This document shows, piece by piece, positions 15,613 through 20,619 of a stretch of DNA of 20,619 bases; the first letter of the stretch is position 1, and every line of letters begins with the position of its first letter. The DNA comes from XYA12-FULL-58-9 sp001798605 (GTDB taxonomy: Bacteria > Myxococcota > XYA12-FULL-58-9): contig DAINMX010000099.1 in assembly GCA_036736205.1 (NCBI GenBank), positions 1 to 20,619 of the forward strand, read 5' to 3'. Made by a program: the position numbers and the translations under genes. The notes below the pieces were generated by a model. The model was not told the origin of the DNA and made no database searches. It saw only the letters and a list, made by a program, of their open reading frames with translations.

Positions 15613-16385
15613 ACGAGACCAAGCGATTTGAGTGCATTCTCGATGAGCTGCACTACTTGCTCATAGACTTGCAGATGATTGGCGTCAAAATCACGCTGGT
15701 GGGTGGGCAAGTGATCTCTCTCGAAGCACGGGCGTTGGGCGGTGACGGCGTCATCGAGGTTCACACGCCGACTGACATCGTCATCCAACGCGGCTACTCC
15801 ATGGAACCTGATCTCCTCTTCGACGTGGAAGAGGCGGGGGCCCGTTCCGATGCAATCCTGGACGTTCTCCGACAGCGCAACTTCAAGCGAGTCCGTACCC
15901 ACCGATGGCGCAAAGACCTCCCATTGGCGGGAGAGATGCTAATCGATCTGTTCGTGCCTCCCGCAGCTGACGAAGCATACAATCCGGGCGGCTTCACCCA
16001 ACTTCCTGCCGCCGATCTCGTTCTTGCCCGCGCCACGCCTTTGAAGGTCGTCATTCCTTCAGGCGAATTTGAGATTCACATTCCCGATCCCGCAGGCTTC
16101 TTGGCCATGAAGCTTGAGGCGAAAATTTCTCTGCGTCCAAACGAGACCAAAGACAGCTTCGACATCTACGCCTATGTAGCCATGAAGGGTGTCGACGAAA
16201 TCCGCACGGCGTTAGGAATAGATACGGAAACCCGCAACCGCATCATCGCCGACCTTCGTTATCTTTTCGGCGACGTTTCTTCCCCGGGCGTACGCGACGC
16301 TGTATCCTACGCAAGCACCCTCAATGAGGATGAAACCGCACTGTTGGAACGCGCAGCCGTGGATCTTTTCCAGCAATTGTGGTGA
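15609..16385 (+). CDS. Nucleotidyltransferase-fold toxin (AbiEii-like)
   Basis: The start is GTG at 15609, overlapping the upstream stop (GTGA), with GGAGG about 6 nt before it. The 258-residue protein carries a nucleotidyltransferase signature: VGG (31-33), TPTDIVI with Asp56, and LIDLF with Asp113. Further on, FLAMKLEAKISL and ETKDSFDIYAY (about 164-189) are typical of AbiEii/AbiGii-type toxins, with Lys168, Lys181-Asp182 and Asp185. Such toxins transfer nucleotides to tRNA or other targets and arrest growth. The usual second Asp of a DxD pair is not obvious (TDI), so activity needs care. Translational coupling to the wHTH gene supports a TA unit. Confidence 0.78.
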   Translation: MNETKRFECILDELHYLLIDLQMIGVKITLVGGQVISLEARALGGDGVIEVHTPTDIVIQRGYSMEPDLLFDVEEAGARSDAILDVLRQRNFKRVRTHRWRKDLPLAGEMLIDLFVPPAADEAYNPGGFTQLPAADLVLARATPLKVVIPSGEFEIHIPDPAGFLAMKLEAKISLRPNETKDSFDIYAYVAMKGVDEIRTALGIDTETRNRIIADLRYLFGDVSSPGVRDAVSYASTLNEDETALLERAAVDLFQQLW

Positions 16386-16402
16386 CACCCAGCTGATTGC
16401 GC

Positions 16403-16441
16403 TCGGATTCGACGACGGCCACCCTCGTGGTTCGAATCCGA
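16403..16441. repeat. 10-bp inverted repeat after the TA pair
   Basis: TCGGATTCGA (16403-16412) and TCGAATCCGA (16432-16441) form a perfect inverted repeat with 19 bp between, starting 18 nt beyond the toxin stop. It could be a transcript-end hairpin, but there is no T-run. Confidence 0.45.
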
Positions 16442-16472
16442 CGGGGCGGCGAGGGTTCATAAGCGTCTCTTC

Positions 16473-16720
16473 GTGGCTCTTGTCGAACGTCTCGGAGGGC
16501 CAGGCGACCCAAGCCGACCGTATCTTCGATCGCCTGCGAGACGACTGGTCGATGCCGACACGTCGATATCACAACACGGAGCATCTGACGGACTGCTTGC
16601 GCGAGTTGGATGGCTCTGGGGTCCCTCGAAATGTCGCCGACCTCGTGGAATTGGCGCTTTGGTATCATGACGTCATCTATGAGGCGCGGGGTCGAAACCT
16701 CGAGACTTGCAGCATTCAGT
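16473..16720 (+). pseudogene. HD-superfamily phosphohydrolase fragment (COG4339-like)
   Basis: WSMPTRRYHNTEHLTDCL and LVELALWYHDVIYEARGRN match the metal-binding core of predicted HD phosphohydrolases of the COG4339 group, including the YHNTEH and WYHD motifs. Just upstream, LVERLGGPGDPSR continues the family pattern in a different frame, which shows a frameshift near 16520. Similarity ends near 16720, before the C-terminal helices. The gene is therefore both frameshifted and truncated. It stays open into the cyclase gene, which could suggest a false fusion. Confidence 0.55.
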
Positions 16721-16794
16721 CGTATTGGCCACTGTGTGGTACTGGAACCCGTAGCAGGATATCCTGCCATGAGATTGAGGCGCGGGGGGGTGGG

Positions 16795-17781
16795 ATGCCG
16801 GACCATAACTCAGCTGGACAAACGAGCCCTGTCTCCGCGGTGGGAATTCTATTGGGCGCAGCCGACTTCAATAGTTTTGAGCTTCCCCGATGCTCCATAC
16901 AGTGGTTGTCGCAGGTGGAGGATGGGCTCAGGTTCATCGCAATTGAACCTGTTGAGTGTGTGTTGCTCGTCTTGCCAAAAATGACTGAACGAGATGGCAA
17001 TTCCTGGCAAGACATTAGGCGGGACGTGGATGAGTTGTGCAGCTTTTGTGAGCAATGCGTCATCCCGTTATTGTTGGTTGCGGAATCTGACGCACCCGAG
17101 TTGCCGGCGATTCTGATCGCAGGGAGCTTCGATGGTTTCATCGATCGGTCTTGGTCGACACAACTTGCCCGCGCGGCACTTGACGCCGCGTTGGCCCGGT
17201 TCAGAGCCGGACGCAACGTGGTCGATGTGCAGCAAGTCATATTGTCCAACGTTCGGAATGAACTCGGCCGACTGAACGAATTGGCATTCAAAGACGACCT
17301 TACCCGACTCTACAACCTTCGATATTTTCGCGCCGTGGTTGGAAAGGAACACGCCCGCTGTGAGCGGCATAAACACACCTACGCCATGGTCTACCTCGAT
17401 GTCGATGGACTCAAAGGCATCAATACAGAGCACGGTCATGCCGCGGGCGGATTGGTCTTGACGGAAATCGGAGAAGTCATTGCCGGGCTGACTCGCCAGT
17501 GTGACTACGCCTTTCGAGTCGGCGGCGATGAATTCGTAGTGCTGTTGGTCGAGAGCGAAAAGACAAATGCACGCCTATATGCCGAACGAGTGTGCATGGG
17601 TGTGCGAAACACCGAGATCTCGTTTGGTGAAACGACGTTGCGGGTGACTGTGAGTTGTGGTGTTGCCGCTTTTCCCGAAGATGGCGACAATCCCAGTTTG
17701 GTGCTTCAATGCGCGGACGAGGCTATCTTCCAAGCCAAGAATGCCGGCAAGAGTCGGGTGGTGTGTTACCAGCAAGAATAA
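16795..17781 (+). CDS. Diguanylate cyclase with degenerate receiver domain
   Basis: I chose the ATG at 16795, preceded by a G-rich ribosome site; it gives 328 residues. The frame is open to 16324, but the earlier part is the HD fragment. Residues about 12-140 look like a response-regulator receiver without its acidic pocket or phospho-Asp (VLLVLPKM where LLDLxMP is expected). The C-terminal GGDEF domain is complete: DDLTRLYN (167-174), LDVDGLKGIN (201-210) and GGDEF (243-247). The RQCD inhibitory site (234-237) sits exactly five residues before GGDEF. It should make cyclic di-GMP with product inhibition. Input is probably not phosphorylation. Its link to the neighbours is unknown. Confidence 0.85.
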   Translation: MPDHNSAGQTSPVSAVGILLGAADFNSFELPRCSIQWLSQVEDGLRFIAIEPVECVLLVLPKMTERDGNSWQDIRRDVDELCSFCEQCVIPLLLVAESDAPELPAILIAGSFDGFIDRSWSTQLARAALDAALARFRAGRNVVDVQQVILSNVRNELGRLNELAFKDDLTRLYNLRYFRAVVGKEHARCERHKHTYAMVYLDVDGLKGINTEHGHAAGGLVLTEIGEVIAGLTRQCDYAFRVGGDEFVVLLVESEKTNARLYAERVCMGVRNTEISFGETTLRVTVSCGVAAFPEDGDNPSLVLQCADEAIFQAKNAGKSRVVCYQQE

Positions 17782-17960
17782 CAACGCTCTTGGGATTTCC
17801 GGCCGAAACCTGTCCCATCTGTCCCATCTGGCGGCATTGATTTGCACCGGGCGCGGGAGTACTCACTTGGACCGAGGTATCGGCGACTGGCGGCGGCCGG
17901 AGCGCCGCTCGGGTTGCTGTCGATGCCAACACATTCTTGGGGGTTCGTGCTAGCGTCGCG
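17782..17960. other. Intergenic stretch before the minisatellite
   Basis: No gene is supported. It contains a tandem pair of TGTCCCATC at 17811-17828, which resembles the GGGACACC array at 12883-12925 in reverse orientation. Confidence 0.45.
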
Positions 17961-18027
17961 GTCGGCAAAGCTGCGGTCGGCAAAGCTGCGGTCGGCAAAG
18001 CTGCGGTCGGCAAAGCTGCGGTCGGCA
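17961..18027. repeat. 15-bp minisatellite running into the assembly gap
   Basis: GTCGGCAAAGCTGCG is repeated four times without change (17961-18020). A fifth partial copy (18021-18027) is cut by N. The true copy number is unknown, because assemblies collapse such arrays. In forward frame it would read K-A-A-V-G repeats, but no start or domain supports a protein. Confidence 0.9.
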
Positions 18028-18127
18028 NNNNNNNNNNNNNNNNNNNNNNNNNNNNNNNNNNNNNNNNNNNNNNNNNNNNNNNNNNNNNNNNNNNNNNNNN
18101 NNNNNNNNNNNNNNNNNNNNNNNNNNN
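18028..18127. other. Assembly gap of 100 N
   Basis: Exactly 100 N, the customary placeholder for a scaffold gap of unknown length. It falls at the end of the minisatellite. Any open frame drawn across it is artificial, and the order of the pieces on either side depends on scaffolding. Confidence 0.98.
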
Positions 18128-18221
18128 AAGTAGTGCCAGCACCGAGCTGGTGTGGTTGCTGTGTGCCAATTTGCGACAGCGCGACACTTACTACAGCGGT
18201 GATTGCCACAACCGTTGGATT

Positions 18222-18454
18222 TCGCAAGCTCGATCATCGCGCCCGGACGGTCCTGGGCCTCTTCGGCAACACCGGGCGCAGCGGATGTGGCGCGGGTGCT
18301 CGGACTCTCGGAGCGCATGGTCCGGGTGTTGCTCACCGAATGGGTGAAGCAGGGCTGGCTCGTCGTCTCCGACCCGTCCCGCAAGAAACGCTCTTATGAA
18401 TTATCGGCAATTTATCGGCAGTATATCGGCAATTCCACGACGAAGCGGGCGTAG
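18222..18454 (+). pseudogene. 3' fragment of a fic gene (winged-helix tail)
   Basis: RKLDHRARTVLGLFGNT (exact 52-bp repeat at 18223-18274) is followed, after a one-base frame change near 18271-18280, by ADVARVLGLSERMVRVLLTE, WVKQGWLVVSDPSRKKRSYE and LSAIYRQYIGNSTTKRA ending at a TAG. This is the winged-helix C-terminus expected of the Fic protein at 13115. No Fic core lies upstream; the sequence there is the gap and minisatellite. Joining the two pieces at the repeat rebuilds a Fic protein of normal plan, about 370-380 residues. Confidence 0.75.
18223..18274 (+). repeat. 52-bp exact direct repeat, right copy
   Basis: Identical to 14007-14058 and in the same orientation. It lies at the start of the fic 3' fragment. 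Confidence 0.85.
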
Positions 18455-18629
18455 CTTCTCGAACACCGCAAAAGCCTGGCGCATATCCTTCTCGCGGTCG
18501 CAGCCGTCGAACGGCAGACAGTTCTTCGATGGTCAAGTCGAGGGCCAACGCCGCGAGCGCATCGAGCTCCACGAGAGCCTGCCGCCGCTCGTAATCGGTG
18601 CGAAGGGGCGTCTCCCACTTCCAATTCTT
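18455..18629 (-). pseudogene. C-terminal remnant, probably of a large restriction-methylase
   Basis: On the minus strand, TPLRTDYERRQALVELDALA followed by ALALDLTIEEL resembles a block near the C-terminus of large Eco57I-like restriction-methylase proteins. After a frameshift near 18500, CDREKDMRQAFAVFEKLRPL continues in the next frame. No upstream methylase motifs are in the window. The assignment is from memory of the family pattern and is tentative. Confidence 0.4.
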
Positions 18630-18647
18630 GGTGAGCTGAACCAATAC

Positions 18648-18785
18648 ACTGCCAAACAATGGGAACTCACAGCGGCGCGTGCTGGCACCGGACTTACACA
18701 AGAGCGCTTCGCCCGTTTCCTAGGCGTCTCAAAACGCACGTTACAGGAATGGGAGCAGTGGGGTAAGCAACCTTCCGGAGCTGCG
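18648..18785 (+). pseudogene. XRE-type HTH antitoxin fragment
   Basis: TGLTQERFARFLGVSKRTLQ followed by EWEQWGKQPSGAAG is a clear Cro/CI HTH of the type found in HigA/MqsA-like antitoxins, ending where such proteins have 'RQPSGAARVLL'. The frame stays open from 18396 to 18959, but the parts before and after the HTH have no family similarity, and the usual N-terminus is missing. No toxin gene lies beside it. Confidence 0.55.
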
Positions 18786-18957
18786 GGTTTGATGCCGGCA
18801 ATACCATCCCCCCTGATTGTCACCCCACAAGCACCACTTCTTCTATCGCCCACCGCATCTCCGATCGGGCCGTTTCTGGCCGTCATGAGCCGCCTGGCCT
18901 GGATCAACAATTCAACGCTGATCCTCAAGGTTGATGATTGCCAATCAAGACATTTCT

Positions 18958-19000
18958 GACACCATTGGCCTGTGGACATTCGTCCACGCGGGCCAGTGTC
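18958..19000. terminator. Long interrupted hairpin beyond the apeA stop
   Basis: Nested arms GACAC, TGGCC and GTGGAC (18958-18977) pair with GTCCAC, GGCCA and GTGTC (18982-19000) around an ATTC loop, giving 16 base pairs with small internal loops. It starts 2 nt past the stop of the HEPN gene as read on the minus strand. There is no T-run, so it may protect or end the transcript without being a classic terminator. Confidence 0.5.
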
Positions 19001-19001
19001 C

Positions 19002-20387
19002 TCAATTCTTTCCTGACTGCTGCCTGGCCTTCGCTTTCTTGCGGAGAATGCTGAGCGCACGAAAGTTCCTAAACGCCACCATTACATTTTCTTGCTCAAT
19101 GCCCAGACGCGTCAACACGCACGCCCAGAGCAGAATCCTCAGACCGTCAACAATGCCGACATCGATGGGCGTGTCGTCATTTGGATCCGTCGAAGTTGGA
19201 TCCAAGTGGGTCATGCTATTCCGGGTGTGGACCACCTCATTCACAAACTTCTTACCATTGCCGAAATAATGCTCCGAGAATGATTTCCCCACGTAGTCCA
19301 TCAAATCGTTGAGTCGTTTCCTAAGGGAATACTCGTTTCCGTATTTCAGTCTGTTCTTCAGGCTCTCACGGTGCGATGAATCCAATCTGCTCGGAACAGC
19401 CTTCATGATCTCGGGACAAATTGTCCTCCACTCCTCCCCCTCGACATACTCGCCAGGCATGATTGCGCGGTGGAACGCCTCGGCACCTTGGGTAAGCCCA
19501 ATGAATCGCGCCTCACCGAGACCGATTTCGCCATACGAGGGACCAATCAGGATATTCCGCACAGGCGTGAGAGCATCCTCATCAAACCAACGATCCACGC
19601 ATTCCTGAAAACTGTCGGAGATCTTTGGAAATGGAACAGCCATCCGCTGAATCGTCTCAATTTTCCTTTCGGTAGATGCAACCAGCCGCCTGGTGAGCTT
19701 TCCAAAGCTCCTTTCGCACTCATAGCCTTGATTTGCAGCTACTGATATCGTCTCAACGTCAACGCAATATCCAATCAAAACGCTCAAAAGGTTTCTCACC
19801 GATAGCATCTGCCTGATGAGCCAATTCACTGATTGACTGGTATCCGGTACCAGCTCCACAAATGCGTGATGGCGCAACTCTACTCCGGTATTCCGACCCA
19901 ACGCTTCATCAATGCCAGACACAAACCGGAGCTCACCCGGCCACGTACGCACCCGATACGAACAAATTGGCGGTTGCATCGCCGTCGCTACAATCTTCTT
20001 GCTATCTCCCCACTCGACATCGAAGAGATCATGGCCGAGCCACACCTCAAGCGACGAAAACGAAACACTTAGGCCATCGACCCTCTCGTTGAATCCGTCT
20101 GCAAGGTGTAGCCCTTCAACCAAGCCATCAAAAACAATGTCTGCTCTGGTGTTACTGTGCGTCCTCCTAATACCGCGCAACCCGGTCAGCCGTTGCCCGC
20201 CTGGTGTTTCCCCTAGGATGGCAGGGAAACCGCAGTCTGCATCAGCGTTGATGGGTACCAACGGTTTGTCGAAAAGCCGCAGAATTGGCTCGTTGTGTTC
20301 ATCGAACTCCAACACACCTGGGCACCGAGTAGTCGGGTCCTCCGGTAACCACCAGAAGCCCTCACGGTGTGCGTCATCTTTTTTCAC
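19002..20387 (-). CDS. apeA: ApeA-like HEPN-domain anti-phage protein
   Basis: The start is GTG at 20387 with AAGGAG about 7 nt upstream; 461 residues. The N-terminus (GFWWLPEDP, then PGVLEFDEHNEPILRLFD) matches the ApeA N-terminal domain. The C-terminal part carries VHTRNSMTHLD, with Arg389-N-S-M-T-His394 as the R-x4-H catalytic motif of HEPN ribonucleases. HEPN nucleases cleave RNA; ApeA acts as a single-gene anti-phage system, probably by abortive infection. The protein is somewhat shorter than I recall for the enterobacterial member. It stands alone on this strand, 150 nt from its neighbour, consistent with a single-gene system. Key residues look intact. Confidence 0.78.
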   Translation of the reverse strand: MKKDDAHREGFWWLPEDPTTRCPGVLEFDEHNEPILRLFDKPLVPINADADCGFPAILGETPGGQRLTGLRGIRRTHSNTRADIVFDGLVEGLHLADGFNERVDGLSVSFSSLEVWLGHDLFDVEWGDSKKIVATAMQPPICSYRVRTWPGELRFVSGIDEALGRNTGVELRHHAFVELVPDTSQSVNWLIRQMLSVRNLLSVLIGYCVDVETISVAANQGYECERSFGKLTRRLVASTERKIETIQRMAVPFPKISDSFQECVDRWFDEDALTPVRNILIGPSYGEIGLGEARFIGLTQGAEAFHRAIMPGEYVEGEEWRTICPEIMKAVPSRLDSSHRESLKNRLKYGNEYSLRKRLNDLMDYVGKSFSEHYFGNGKKFVNEVVHTRNSMTHLDPTSTDPNDDTPIDVGIVDGLRILLWACVLTRLGIEQENVMVAFRNFRALSILRKKAKARQQSGKN

Positions 20388-20539
20388 GCCTTGCTCCTTG
20401 CTCCCACCATTTCGAACCGACGAAACCTGACACCCTCATCTGTTTTCACAACACCGAAACACAATTTATTCAAACAGTCTGCAGATATGCGTCGCAAGTC
20501 CAAGAAAACAGGCTCCAATTTCCCGATCGCTGGCCGCCG
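20388..20539. promoter_or_regulatory. Spacer holding the apeA promoter
   Basis: This 152-bp spacer separates the HEPN gene from the upstream Lys-rich gene on the same strand. An AT-rich patch near 20455-20475 is the most likely promoter site; no convincing -35/-10 pair can be named. Confidence 0.3.
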
Positions 20540-20619
20540 TCAAAACCCGGTCTTCTTCTTGGCTGTCTTCTTCTTGGCTGTCTTCTTCTTGGCTGTCTTC
20601 TTCTTGGCTGTCTTCTTCT
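20540..20619 (-). CDS. Lys-rich C-terminus of a gene entering from the right (partial)
   Basis: On the minus strand the window edge opens in frame as a repeated K-T-A-K-K unit and ends KKKTGF at a TGA (20542-20540). The DNA is a 15-bp tandem repeat, 4 full copies plus 9 bases. Such Lys/Ala/Thr tails occur on histone H1-like proteins, topoisomerase I and other nucleic-acid-binding proteins. The body of the gene is outside the window. Confidence 0.55.
   Translation of the reverse strand, partial: KKTAKKKTAKKKTAKKKTAKKKTGF
20551..20619. repeat. 15-bp coding tandem repeat
   Basis: TCTTCTTCTTGGCTG repeats four times (20551-20610) and continues to the window edge. It encodes the Lys-rich tail on the minus strand. 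The window ends inside it. Confidence 0.9.

Noticed and set aside
16424..16452. T-arm-like GGTTCGAATCC suggesting a tRNA or attachment-site fragment
   Set aside because: The T-stem does not pair properly and no matching acceptor, D-arm or anticodon arm is found upstream.
17961..18027. Possible CRISPR array next to the gap
   Set aside because: The units are contiguous 15-bp copies with no spacers and no cas gene nearby.
17842..18399. Open frames across the gap with repeated five-residue units, suggesting a pentapeptide-repeat protein
   Set aside because: The frame spans 100 N, and the units lack the A-(D/N)-L-x-x consensus in any frame.
18402..18434. Three tandem 11-bp copies of a TATCGGCA unit
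   Set aside because: They fall inside the conserved Fic C-terminal LSAIYRQYIGN coding sequence, so the repetition reflects codons.

Overview
The window is GC-rich bacterial DNA that reads as a decayed defence and mobile island. Two large intact defence-type units sit among toxin–antitoxin (TA) genes and many gene fragments. The best guess for the host is a Myxococcota-like (deltaproteobacterial) genome. That rests on the codon bias, a lipobox lipoprotein with a LamG-like domain, and a small Cys-rich lipoprotein of a kind common in that group. It is a guess from style, not from a marker gene. A run of exactly 100 N at 18028-18127 shows that the sequence is a scaffolded draft or metagenome assembly.

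Layout. 1-1.7 kb: the end of an upstream gene, a LamG-like lipoprotein, a 55-residue coiled-coil gene on the minus strand and a small Cys-rich lipoprotein. 1.68-2.5 kb: an AbiEi-type antitoxin with its operator, the 5' remnant of its AbiEii toxin, and a tyrosine-recombinase fragment. 2.88-11.42 kb (minus strand): a two-gene operon with an ATGA overlap. It encodes a 2141-residue DEAD/DEAH-DUF1998 helicase with a probable C-terminal nuclease fold, then a 707-residue protein with a RelE/ParE-like domain fused to a UvrD-type helicase. 11.47-12.65 kb: remnants of an antitoxin and of a DUF4160 gene, then an intact HigB/HigA-type TA pair. 12.97-14.08 kb: an ORF6N fragment coupled to a Fic gene whose 3' end is broken. 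14.38-16.39 kb: an autoregulated type IV-like TA pair (winged-helix regulator plus nucleotidyltransferase). 16.47-17.78 kb: a decayed HD-phosphohydrolase fragment and a diguanylate cyclase. 17.8-18.8 kb: a 15-bp minisatellite ending in the assembly gap, the missing 3' end of the Fic gene, and remnants of a restriction-methylase and an XRE antitoxin. 19.0-20.39 kb: an ApeA-like HEPN nuclease. 20.54 kb to the end: the Lys-rich C-terminus of a gene that enters from the right.

How the parts fit together. The helicase operon and the HEPN gene are the likely working anti-phage functions, one acting on DNA and one probably on RNA. The TA pairs (HigBA, and the wHTH/nucleotidyltransferase pair) may stabilise the island or add abortive infection. 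The many truncated genes, a recombinase fragment, exact direct and inverted repeats, and a Fic gene split between two sites 4.2 kb apart show repeated insertion and deletion. The unit most worth pursuing is the two-gene mega-helicase plus RelE-UvrD operon. The structural puzzle most worth resolving is the 52-bp exact repeat that splits the Fic gene.
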